A stretch of DNA of 64,000 nucleotides, from contig CAJQUW010011587.1 of assembly GCA_907163375.1 (NCBI GenBank), forward strand, positions 248,001 through 312,000. The letters are read 5' to 3'. A program made the position numbers and the translations under genes. Under the pieces are notes generated by a model. The model saw only the letters and a program-made list of their open reading frames with translations, was not told the origin of the DNA and searched no databases. Below are positions 36,537 to 46,135 of the stretch, in pieces. The stretch is from Prostheceraeus crozeri (taxonomy: Eukaryota > Platyhelminthes > Polycladida > Euryleptidae). How positions within the stretch are numbered: position 1 is the first letter of the stretch; each line of letters begins with the position of its first letter.

Positions 36537-37935
36537 CAGGGTGAGTAAAAAAAAACGTTATTTGAAGTTTGTGAAAAATCTATCTGAATTGTCATTCTGA
36601 TTTCTTTCTCAAGTTGACTGATTGAATTTCTATGGTTTTATTTTCCATATCCAAGCACCAAATCAATGCTCTAAGTTCAAAAAATTCGAATTCATATCAT
36701 CGAACGAATGGCTTCTGTACATAGTTTATACAAGTGTATGTACAAGTATTCATTTAGTGCTTCATTCATGCCAAACTATGATGGAAAGGAAGGCAAGGCT
36801 TGTTGCATGGGCGGTTACATTCAACAATGTGTCCGAAGCAAGGAGAAAATACATGGATGAATTTCATGAGGAAGCCCCGCCTCCACCGACAGTCCATCGT
36901 TGGATGAAGAAATTCCTTACGTATGGGGATATGAATAAGCGTGAAAATGGAAGTGGTCGTCCAGTGACGGCTACAGGTGACGATATCTTTACCTCCATCA
37001 AGCCGATAATTGAAGATGACCCGAACGTTTCTACGCGTCGCATAAGCAACACGCTTGGAGTCTCGCAAAGTAGCGTCGTTCGCTGTCTTCATAAGAAAAA
37101 GTATCATTCCTATAAGCCAACCTTCGTCCAGGAACTCTCAGATGACGATCACGACCGACGTCTCGAATTCTGTCAATGGATCCTCAATTCCTCACTTCAG
37201 CATCCTCAATTCCATCTCCGAATAGTTTTTTCCGACGAAGCTGTCTTTCATGTGAATGGAACTGTAAATAAGCACAATCTGCACTACTGGAGCACTGAGA
37301 ACCCTAAAGCTTTCGTCGAAAAGCTTCATGACCGGAGATCTGTCACTGTATGGGCCATGATAGACCATACTGGAGTGCTGAGTTACGACATCAGTGAACT
37401 AACGATGAACAGCGATCGGTACTGCAATGTTCTGAAACAGCATGTTATTCCCTTCTTGCGACGAAACGAAAACCAGAGCAGATTCTATCAACAGGATGGA
37501 GCCCCTCCCCACTACAGCAACGCAAGTCGAAGAATCCTCGACGAAAATCTGACGGGTCGGTGGATTGGTCGAAGAGGACCAGTTGAGTGGCCACCCCGTT
37601 CTCCAGACCTTACTGTTTGCGACTTCTTCCTGTGGGGAGCGTTAAGAGACCGAGTGTATGCGCGACTGCCAAGAAATACGAGAGAACTGACAGCCTGCAT
37701 TCGAGAGGAAATTACTTCTTTCACATCTAACGCCTGCATGAAGGCCTATGACTCATTTGTTCGACGATGCTCTCTTTGCATTCAGCAGGAAGGTGCTCAG
37801 TTTGAGTCGCTGTTGTAACCACAGCTTGTGAGGAGCAGCTTTTTCAATGTTCATAACCGCCTGTTGTTGCATTTTATTGTAACTTATAATAGATATCCCA
37901 CAAAAGGTAAATAACGTTTTTTTTTACTCACCCTG
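36537..37935 (+). mobile_element. mariner element, DD41D type, whole
   Basis: The 1399-bp element begins CAGGGTGAGTAAAAA and ends with its complement, flanked by TA at 36535-36536 and 37936-37937. It lies inside the Polinton polB gene and is oriented opposite to it. Its transposase frame is open from end to end, so it is younger than its host. A deleted relative lies at 19282-20237. Confidence 0.95.
36778..37818 (+). CDS. mariner transposase (DD41D)
   Basis: A cut-and-paste transposase of the IS630-Tc1-mariner superfamily. The frame is open from 36622, but MMERKARLVAWAVTFNNVSE at 36778 matches the start of the relative at 19497 and gives about 346 residues, the usual mariner size. The N-terminal part holds the paired helix-turn-helix DNA-binding domain (RRISNTLGVSQSSVVR). 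The first catalytic aspartate is in IVFSDEAVFH, the second in YQQDGAPPHY, and the third in SPDLTVCDFFLW. I count 41 residues between the second and third, which defines the DD41D group (rosa/VS-like). GRRGPVEWPPRSPDL is the usual pre-motif. There are no stops or frameshifts, so it is potentially active. Confidence 0.93.
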   Translation: MMERKARLVAWAVTFNNVSEARRKYMDEFHEEAPPPPTVHRWMKKFLTYGDMNKRENGSGRPVTATGDDIFTSIKPIIEDDPNVSTRRISNTLGVSQSSVVRCLHKKKYHSYKPTFVQELSDDDHDRRLEFCQWILNSSLQHPQFHLRIVFSDEAVFHVNGTVNKHNLHYWSTENPKAFVEKLHDRRSVTVWAMIDHTGVLSYDISELTMNSDRYCNVLKQHVIPFLRRNENQSRFYQQDGAPPHYSNASRRILDENLTGRWIGRRGPVEWPPRSPDLTVCDFFLWGALRDRVYARLPRNTRELTACIREEITSFTSNACMKAYDSFVRRCSLCIQQEGAQFESLL

Positions 37936-39804
37936 TATATCATTATAGTGAAGAATAGAGAGGACGGCAGACTTGAAACACTGGGACTGACAATCTACAT
38001 TGATGACAACCTTTTTGCTAGCCAGTGCTTTGGGTAGGGTGAAACAACCACTCCCTTGCAAATTTTCTAAACGATTGATTTTGATGTCTACTTTCTCTAT
38101 CCCATCAAACACCAAACCGCTATCTCTTTCATTAAATTTATTTAAGTTGCAGACGAGATAGGTCGCATGTCTCTCTATCCACTTGTTTACATCACCTATC
38201 AGATCAGCAGCACAAGAGGCTATCCTAATGGTCACAGTGGACTCTACTTCTCCCGTGCTACTGTCTACCTTTTTGAAACGAGCAGTGAGATAAAACATGC
38301 CTTTGAGCAAAAACCTATCTAAGCTCGTCAGCATTTGATGAATTAAACCTATATTATTCATCAAGAAAGGATGAATATCTTGTACAGGTTCAGAGCTTTC
38401 TAACTCATAGTCGCGAACGAGCCTTTCAAGGGAAAACTTGCTCAGCCTTAGAGTGACAGTGTTGTCAGTGGAAAGCTCAGTGGGATGAGTGTGACAGTGT
38501 GTGCGAAGAAAGAACAAACTCTGTAGGAAAGGTCTTCTGACACGAGGAACAGGAAAAGCCGACGTGCGATGAAGGATGCTTCCTACCTGATGACGTTGGT
38601 GGTTGCCTCACACTGCCACAGGATCCGCCTTCGATGTGACGTAAGTTGGTGCTGTTGTAGAACGTACGTCCACAACCCTCACACTTGGGCCGTTGAGGGT
38701 ATCGGTCGGCGCGCCTTCTCCAGATCTCCTTTCGCTTTTGGGCAGCGAGAATGCCGGTGTCGTCGAAGGCAGAATGGCCTCGCGAAGACTTGCCCACAGT
38801 CTGTACAGCTGAGCTGTCGAGCCATAGGTCCTTCTCTCTCTCTCTTGACACCTTCCTCCTCGATTGCGATCTTCTCTCCCACTATCTCTAACTCCATTTC
38901 CTGCTCCTCCATCAATCTCTCCACCGACTGAACGGAGAGGAGAGGGAGGTCGTTCGCTGCAGCAGGTGGAGGCGACGAAGGGATGATGATGGGGCGGGAG
39001 GGAACGTCGCCGTCCAGGAGGACCGTCGCCAGATCTGTTGAGAGAAAGAAAAAAGATTAGTAACATGACCATAATGTCCAAGTTTCAAATCTTAGTTTGA
39101 AGTCTTAGCCCCCTATTTCCCAATCACGGTTACTTACCATCTAATGAATTAATCTCCGGCAACACCGATGGTCGAGGAGGTAAGAGTGGGACACGAGCCG
39201 AAGGTGGAAGGGTCCTTGGCTTGGGAGTCGGAGGGATGTGGTGACGGGGAGCAGGGACTGGTGCAGGTAGCGGAGCAGGCGGTGGTGGTGGGGCGATGAC
39301 GATGCCCGAGCTCGAGAAAGGAGTCTGACCTTGAGCGGAGGTAGACGGGCGGAAAGTTAGGGCCGGAAATTCCTCGCGGTATTTCCGCCTCGCGGCTTCT
39401 TCCCACTTCTTCATGGCCAAATCTGTAGAGAGGAAAGAGAGATTGAGACAAGGATGTTAAACAATCTAAGCATGAGATGTTAGAGATACTTACACTTGCC
39501 AAGCCGCTCATAGGCTTCCCCGATTGCTCCTTGAGGGACGGGTTCCTTATTATGAATACATTCATGCACTGAAAAAGAATGGCAGCAAAGATAAGCAGAG
39601 TGTCACAATGAAATTTTGGATTCGGTTTAAAAATGAACAAAATAGGGGAGGTGATGGGTCTTGATTTACGTTTAAATGGGATGTGCACCCTAATGATATT
39701 AGTAATAGAGTGAGTCAACCTTGACACAAATACTTACATTGCTCGATACTGGCCTTCTCCATCTCAGCAGATATGCGGTAGTTTTCAATTTTTGCAAGTT
39801 CCAT

Positions 39805-40315
39805 GACGGACAGTCGATTGCAGATCAATGGTAGGTATAAACTTCAATCACTGAAAAGGAAAGATGAGAATCGTTTCATTTGCCTAGTCAACGTTTATCA
39901 TGGGAACAATCATTGAAGTTGCATCTAATGAATTACATTTCCCTCTACTCCATATCATAAAGACTAACCTTTGTCGAATGGCTGAAGTACTCTCACCTGG
40001 CGAGAGAAAGCGTCACGTTGAATATGAAGTCGAACGCCCAACATGAGCAACGGCTCAGAGGTTTCGGTCTAGCAAACGATGAACAACCCGTGCAACGCAA
40101 TCCCTCTACGGCAGTACCCGCCGTCCCGAAGGAACGCTCGAGCAAAGGAGGTATTACAGCGATGATATGTTTTATGAGCAGAAGTGAATCTCTTGATATC
40201 AAGAGACTATTCAACTTGATAGCAAGTCAAAACAACCTGATAGCAGGAGCTCACCGACACTCACCTTCTGAAAGATAAATGTGAAGAGCAGAGCTGGTGC
40301 ACTACCTTTTATAAG
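39805..40315 (-). promoter_or_regulatory. polB promoter and 5' leader with intron
   Basis: On the minus strand, CTTATAAAAG (40306-40315) gives a TATA box. A strong donor CAGAAG/GTGAGT follows at 40264, and an acceptor TCTTTCCTTTTCAG ends at 39851, bounding a leader intron of 414 nt. The start codon ATGGAACTTGC follows at 39804. The intron contains module copy C with its hairpins. Confidence 0.65.
40010..40262 (-). other. Conserved non-coding module, copy C, in the polB leader intron
   Basis: On the minus strand, in order: CCTGCTATCAGG and ACTTGCTATCAAGT hairpins, GTAATACCTCC, GAGCGTTCC/TTCG/GGACGGCGG, GCCGTAG, AGACCGAAACCTCTG, CTCATGTTGGGCGTTCGAC and TCAACGTGACG. It lies between a TATA box (40307-40314) and the polB start codon (39804), within a candidate 5'-leader intron (39851-40264). 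Confidence 0.7.
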
Positions 40316-40452
40316 ATTTTCGTAAGCGGTGAATGGATCAGACCTCTCGTCCAATCGCAGACGAGCTAGAGTTCTCGATGTTCGCACGCGCATTTCAAAC
40401 GCGTTATTGAAATTGTCTTAAGCAAAAATGATGTTCAGCAATAGACTCAACC

Positions 40453-40896
40453 ATGGCGCCTGAAGTCAATACATTGAAACATGATGATTGTACGATTCGT
40501 TTTCATCAAGAGAGCTACGGAGGCTTGGTACAAGATTACATCCTTGAGTTTCAAAGGGAGGTGACAGAATTGGAAGCATGTTTAGACTATACACGAGAAA
40601 TATTTACGGAGTTGATATCTTATTTCAAAGACAGTCTCATCAAGGCTCACTTAATTGCAAATGTCAATTACGTTCATTTTCCACAGGGTGAAGAAGCGGA
40701 AAGTGTTGACTTTCAATTTCGTTCCTATGGACAAGAATATGTTACTGATGCTTCTGAGTTTTATACACGACATCTGCGTAAGATTATTTCTCGGATGGAC
40801 AACTTTCATGGTTACGGCGATCATTTGCTTCTGAATAAAATCAACCATATTGTCATTGCCATTAGTAAAACGGGTTTCAATGATGGCTGTTCATAA
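40453..40896 (+). CDS. Free-standing protein related to the polB N-terminal domain
   Basis: A 147-residue open frame, apparently whole, divergently oriented to polB and next to the right terminal repeat. By eye it aligns over most of its length with the N-terminal domain of this element's polB: CTIRFHQESYGGLVQDY against TVTLRLSKFSLERLVRDY, IKAHLIANVNYVHF against LKGMFYLTARFKKV, and RMDNFHGYGDHLLLNKINHI against KFNERDSGLVFDGIEKVDI. In Polinton polymerases this region lies before the exonuclease domain and its role is poorly known. A separate copy could work as a partner of the polymerase or bind the termini; that is inference. The start MAPEVNTLKHDD follows a Kozak-like ACCATGG. Confidence 0.65.
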   Translation: MAPEVNTLKHDDCTIRFHQESYGGLVQDYILEFQREVTELEACLDYTREIFTELISYFKDSLIKAHLIANVNYVHFPQGEEAESVDFQFRSYGQEYVTDASEFYTRHLRKIISRMDNFHGYGDHLLLNKINHIVIAISKTGFNDGCS

Positions 40897-41087
40897 ATCA
40901 AAGACCAAATAAAGTTTTTTTTCATGACACTTGTGTTGTGCTAAAATTTCTGACTACACTCACGAATAAAACTTCGATGATCAAACTTTACTTTCACAAC
41001 GTGTGTCACGGTAAAACTATTTGACTACACTAAACTTTGCTTTTGCAATACATGATAAACTTTCTGACTACACTAACAAGAGCTTGT

Positions 41088-41455
41088 TCACTAGCGAAGA
41101 GAGAAATGAGCTTGTGGTTGCGTGTGGCGCATGAATGTCTCTTCTAATTCATTCCATTTCATTTAGCCTCGGTGATAGAGGCAAGCAGAACTCATGGTTC
41201 ATTCTCGCATGTATGGCCAACTATCGGAAGACAAGTGCAATGGAGATTTTATGAGGCAACCTGTGGCAGATAGCTAAATGTCGCCCTGGCGGTCAGAGTA
41301 CAACGTTGAGACGAAAGGCAACCACTTGGAAACATGACGCAGAGAGGTTTCATAAGGATTACCATTGCCAACGTCCTGTGCAGTACTCGTCGCTACGGAC
41401 TTCACCGCTGTCCCGAAAGAACGCCCACCAACAGGAGGTATGACACCGAAAATCT
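41088..41455 (-). other. Conserved non-coding module, copy B'
   Basis: On the minus strand: TGTCATACCTCC, GGGCGTTC/TTTC/GGGACAGCGG, TCCGTAG, AAACCTCTCTGCGTCATG, TCTCAACGTTGTA, GCCAGGGCGACATTTAGC, and the tail GCGCCACACGCAAC. This copy and 63080-63445 agree almost box for box although they sit in different elements. Confidence 0.7.
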
Positions 41456-41819
41456 CCGTTACTTGCACCGTCAATAACTTGATAGCAAGACATGAAACTT
41501 AACGTGCATGATAGCAAGCCGTTTTTTAAATGTAGAGAGTGGCCCGATAGCAAGTCAGCAACCATCTAGGTGTTAAGCTCTTGAATCCGTTACAGGCATC
41601 ACTCAGAGGGGATCTTATCCCAACTCCAAGGCCTCGACCCACAAATCCAACTTCGGGCGGACAGAGCGTGCGTCATGTCACTGTGTTGGTATCCGGGCCC
41701 CGATTTTGACATAAAAACCGGTGTAGTTGTTTACAAGAGGAAACATCCCAAGTCGTTGCCTTGACCAGCTTGATAGCAAGCCGTAGAGAGTGATAGCAAG
41801 CCGTAATCCACAAGCGTTT

Positions 41820-42040
41820 TGCAATGGAGATGTTTAGTAGCCACCCATGACAAGATAGCTAAGACTCAACCGATTGGCGTTCAAAGTGCTACGTTGAGAA
41901 CTGTGTCAAATGTCCAACATGAGTTACCCCAGAGGTTTCGGTCTAAAATATGCCACACTTATCACGACGGCATCATCCGCCGTCCCGTAGGAACACCCTG
42001 TCATTGGAATATTACAGTGAAACTCTCCGCACCATGCTCG
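41820..42040 (-). other. Conserved non-coding module, copy A'
   Basis: The inverted-repeat partner of 26608-26815, nearly identical to it. Confidence 0.75.
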
Positions 42041-43125
42041 CTTTGAGTGAAAAGCCACCTGCATAATGTAAAGACATGAGGAGCCATCCCTGGACTCTCT
42101 ACGATCACCAGAAGCCGAGTTGAAAAAACTCTGTCGTTTTTTCAAACTATCCAAAATCTTAGAAAATGCGCAAAAATTCGATTTTAAACAAGCTCTTATT
42201 TGGAAACGAACCTTCCACAGATCTGAAAAGGTAGGATCCTAGAGAACAAAGTGCGGTGTTTCCACTAAAAGAAACCTGAGCTCTTCATTCACTTTCATTC
42301 CTGAGACAGTCGTCACCAAAGTAGGCTACAATTTAACATTTTCACGAAAAAAAGATAAAAATCCTAACTGTCGACCCATAGTGAAGAAAATTTCGAAAAA
42401 AATTTTTGTGCGAATTTCAAAGCCAAACCTTGATAGAAGTTTGTTTCACATGTTTCTGAGCAACTTTGGTCAAAACATAACTTTTGACAAAGTTCGACTC
42501 GAGGGGGGGGTGTTTTTTCATCGACACATCACCGACTCAACTTTTGACGAGAAACACGATGGGAGGGGTCTCGGATCTCCATTCTGACATTTTTGAATTT
42601 TTTTCTTACGAGAAAATCCTAAGTGTCGGAGCCCCATAGTGAAGCTTGGCACTTTTCTCTCCGATTGACTTGAAAATCACCCTACTCGTAAAATTGTACG
42701 TAGAGTCCGAATCTGCCCTCCGTTTGTCCATCCAGACACTCCTTCACCCCGAAATACGACCTTTCTCATTCCAAAACATCCACTTTCTAACTCTGTCGTT
42801 TTTCGGAGATTCCTGACATTTTCAAGTCACTCTCCACTCTAAACCAAGGAACACTTGGACACTTTCCACTGCATTTGGCTCACTCTTAGCTTTCACATGA
42901 GCTATGGCACGACTCTCTACGATCACTCCCACCCAAGTTGGAAGTCTGACAGGATGGGGGGAAGGGAACGGTTTCCTTCTCTCGGTCCGATCCCTTCCAG
43001 CACATTCTTGGCCACTTCCTTCCAGAGGGGGGCTGAGTCAGCATGATGACTCAGCAGCGGTGAGTCAGCAGCGATGACTCATCGCTTCACCGCACTGCAC
43101 TTCCTTTTGGAATGGGATTGCTACT

Positions 43126-43131
43126 CTAGGA
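43126..43131. repeat. Polinton target duplication, right (CTAGGA)
   Basis: Identical to 25214-25219; it follows the terminal ACT of the right inverted repeat. Confidence 0.85.
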
Positions 43132-43600
43132 CTTGGTCGATGGGTTGTCAAGTCAAAATGTTCCTAATACCTCGAAGCATCTGTATTTCAAATTTGAAAT
43201 CGATTGGATGTCTGGTTCAAAAGTTGCAGAGGTTTAAATTCAAAAACAGGCACCAATGTTTTTATCTGAATAATGTATTCAATGGCACTATCATGACGAG
43301 ACATGGGAATGCAATTGATTCACGACTTCCGCGGAGTTGAAAAGCTTATATGTCACACTATCCCGGCAGGGGCATGAATGATACTTGCTCTGCTAGCCTT
43401 TGCTGATCTTTGCTGATCTTTGCTTAATTTCATTTTCATCTGAGAACTTAAATGTGCATATTTTATAGCTGTGACATTGTAAAGCAATGAAGATATACCT
43501 ACAATTTATTTCGGATAATAGCATCTTGATAACCTTGATTTAAATTGCTGGCAATTTCATTCATTTATGTATTATTAACGTGAATTCGTTGATGCTTTAA

Positions 43601-43747
<147 letters not shown>

Positions 43748-44580
43748 ACTTTTGCATCTTCAATCTCATAGCCGAACAATTTTGCTGATCATAGGTTACA
43801 ATCATAATATTTTTCTTTATAGGTATTGTTGCATGTTCTTTTGGAATGTATTGACATTGTTATTATGAATAGATGTTCACTTTTAAAGTGTTTTTGGCCT
43901 TTTTCTTTGTCTGCAGAATTGTTTGATTTAAATGTAGCTGCATCATAGGATCGTTCGGTTTCATTATGAACATGCATTTCTAATAATCTAAAGTGTAACA
44001 TTCGATTATAAATAGCCGCTTAATACGGCACGACGATCTCAGCACATTACTTAGATTTCAGTATATAGTTTAGCAGTTACATAGCGCCCGCTGTATAGTA
44101 AATTGCGGACAACCTCGACCAAATTAAATCCCAGTCAAGAGCGGTGAAATATTTCGATGATTTAGGGAGTAGGCTATATTAATCGAACGTAGTGAGTAAA
44201 ATCTGATGGTTGACGTGAAGACAGGCGAAGCCGAAGGAGGTTCATCAAGCCCTAAACCTCCTCAAATGCGACGCTCCACACTCAACAGTCGTCTGGTACA
44301 CTTAAGGGAAGCATGTGGGTCCACCGTCAAAGCTAACTTTAATAACTGGCAATCGCGGATACGAATTAAGAAACAAAATCATCTCAACAAAGCATTTTTC
44401 GACATATTTAACTTCGTACTCTCAATTATTTAATGACCACATTCCACTGTTTCATATGAACGGCTGAGAAAAAGAATGGTAGATTTGCGATGTGCTTAAA
44501 ATTACACTTGACTCTAATTCACAGGAGGAGGGAGTGTTGAACATTCTACAATATGTGCACTATGTGAATACCACAATACC
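43748..44580 (+). other. TPI 3' untranslated region and flank
   Basis: AT-rich sequence follows the stop. I see no canonical AATAAA in the first few hundred bases, so the poly(A) site is not placed. No further gene is seen. Confidence 0.5.
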
Positions 44581-44589
44581 CACTGGGAA

Positions 44590-44860
44590 AAGTCCTAGAG
44601 GGCCGTTAGCGGTTTATCTTAGCGGCTCCGCTAAGGCTACTGAGCGCGATGTCCCGTGAGAACCTAGCGGCCCACTAATAGTGTGCCGCTCGTGGACTTG
44701 TAAGGGCCCTCTGTGAGCTAGCTTCTCGCGGCGCACAAGCGGCCCGCTGGAAAAAAGTGCTATAGGCCCGTAAGCGGCTCAGCTAAGGCTACTCAGCGGT
44801 ATGTTCCGCGAGAACCTCAATGCGCTCCGCTAAAAGCCTCAGTGTCATCGCATAGCAATG
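44590..44860. repeat. GC-rich tandem repeat with GCGG/CCGC blocks
   Basis: Two imperfect copies of CGGCTCMGCTAAGGCTACT followed by GTYCCGYGAGAACCT lie about 170 bp apart (near 44622 and 44785), with CTAGCGGCCC and ACAAGCGGCCCGC between. It is a sharp GC-rich island in AT-rich DNA and self-complementary in parts. It is unclassified; it precedes the Penelope reverse transcriptase by about 0.3 kb. Confidence 0.6.
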
Positions 44861-45171
44861 TCAGGGCTACGATTGATTATATGTAGGACTGTGCGCGGTG
44901 CACCGGTTCTCGAGTAGATGCACCGAAATGTGCGACTTTCGATCAAATTGATATTTCACAGCAGGCTATAGTCTCAGTTGTCATTGATTCATTTAATCTG
45001 TGTCTTTGAAGAGAAGAATATTTTCAACATGCATTAAATCCAACTAGAAGAGGATTATCTAATTATCAGTTCAATTCAAACTTTTTGTATATCGTGAAAG
45101 TGAAACCTTTGGAGGCACGGTTAAACGTTGAACGAAAGGTGACGAAAAAATTGATATAAAGTTGATATATT

Positions 45172-46135
45172 ATGGCAATTAAGAGAAACAGCGGTTTCGA
45201 TTTTTTCTGGAGTATAAAGTCAACACAAGAATTTCTACACAGATTAAATTCGACAGAAGTTCATTCATTGCAGGTTTTCGATTTTTCAACCTTATATACG
45301 AATCTTGATCAAAAATTGATTGAAGATCACATATTCGCTATTATGGATTTGGTGTTTAATTCCTCAAATAGAAAATTTATTTGCATTGGATATGATAAGT
45401 CCTTTTGCTCAATGAAAAAATATAATGGTTATCACTGTTTTGATAAACAGAAGTTAAAAGAAGCCATACATTTCCTATTATCACAGACCTACGTCACATT
45501 CGGTAATTTAGTTTTCAGGCAGATTAAAGGCATTCCAATGGGAGGAAATTCTAGTCCACTCCTAGATGACCTATTCCTCTTACACTGCGAATATGTTTTT
45601 ATGCAAAATTTGATTAAAAACTAAGAAATATCATTTAGCACGCTTGTTATCACCTACATCAAGATACATAGACGATATATGTGTTGTCAATTATAAACAC
45701 TTTGATTCGTTGATTCAAAGAATTTATCCACCTGACTTGTTGGCGGAGAGAAATGGTGGTAACAATAAAGAGGTAGTTTACCTTGATGTGAAAATACAAA
45801 TCTCACAGAACAGCTTGAGAACTTCAGTATATCACAAGATGGATGACTTCTCTTTCTCTGTGGTGCAACTGACTTTTCCGGAGAGCATGATCCCATTACA
45901 GATGGCCTTTCATGTATTCGCGTCGCAAGTAGTCAGATATTGTAGAATATGCTCGAAGTTACAAGACGCTGTACACAAAACTAACAAGACGCTAAATATC
46001 ATGAAATCTAGAGGTTATTCTCAGCATGACTTGATGAGTTACACAGAAAAGGCTCTCACAAGGCATAATGAATCGCTTTACAAATATGGTATTTTCTCGG
46101 CTCGACAATTCACTTCACTCTGTGAATTTCAATGA
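45172..46135 (+). pseudogene. Penelope-like reverse transcriptase, truncated and frameshifted
   Basis: Two frames, 45172-45624 and 45644-46135, encode consecutive reverse-transcriptase motifs: VFDFSTLYTNLDQKLI, then RQIKGIPMGGNSSPLLDDLF, then TSRYIDDICVVN (catalytic YIDD), KEVVYLDVKIQI and SVYHKMDDFSFSVV. A single frameshift near 45624 separates them: KKYHLARLLSPTSRYIDD reads through in the second frame. The N-terminal part is missing and no GIY-YIG domain follows the stop at 46135. The DFSTLYT and GIPMG...PLL motifs are those of Penelope-like elements rather than LINEs or retroviruses. The subgroup is not resolved. This copy is dead. Confidence 0.82.

Larger units (their letters stand above)
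33975..39804 (-). pseudogene. polB: Polinton-type DNA polymerase B, broken fossil
   Basis: The gene reads right to left. Near 38550-38890 there are C2H2-like zinc fingers (CTDCGQVFARPFCLRRHRHS). Near 38060-38450 is the N-terminal domain. Around 35400-36130 is the exonuclease region with YADIEQ, FHNFKCYDAH and an HCHLSGKFR motif. Polymerase motif A is seen as LFEVDLIYP, motif B as NNALFGKTM, and motif C as GGDTDSFFL near 34290. These are the landmarks of the protein-primed polymerases of Polintons. The 5' end carries short introns with GTAAGT donors and pyrimidine-rich acceptors near 39570-39737, 39423-39493 and 39035-39137. The gene is split by a mariner and has roughly half a dozen other breaks. 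Confidence 0.88.
25220..43125. mobile_element. Polinton-like fossil, complete ends, broken genes
   Basis: The outer ends read AGTAGTAATCCCATTCC on the left and the complement of AGTAGCAATCCCATTCC on the right. They are flanked by the 6-bp duplication CTAGGA at 25214-25219 and 43126-43131. AGT-starting long inverted repeats and 6-bp duplications are the hallmarks of Polinton/Maverick elements, and the minus-strand polB supports this. The total is 17.9 kb, of which 1.4 kb is a nested mariner. I find no integrase, ATPase, protease or capsid gene. Most of the larger genes carry breaks, so the copy is a fossil. Its age is uncertain: much of the outer terminal repeats is still nearly identical. Confidence 0.88.
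40940..43125 (-). repeat. Right terminal inverted repeat of the Polinton-like element
   Basis: Mirror of the left repeat, with a single copy of the 300-bp subterminal unit that is tandem on the left. The inner module copy (41088-41455) resembles the copy in the second element (63080-63445) more than its own left partner. Confidence 0.85.

Noticed and set aside
36622-36777. N-terminal extension of the mariner transposase
   Set aside because: The frame is open upstream, but the extension lies in the 5' untranslated region of the element and has no counterpart in the relative copy; the start at 36778 fits family length.
38608-39081. Arg/Pro-rich 157-residue frame on the minus strand
   Set aside because: Overlaps the zinc-finger exon of polB in another frame; compositional shadow.
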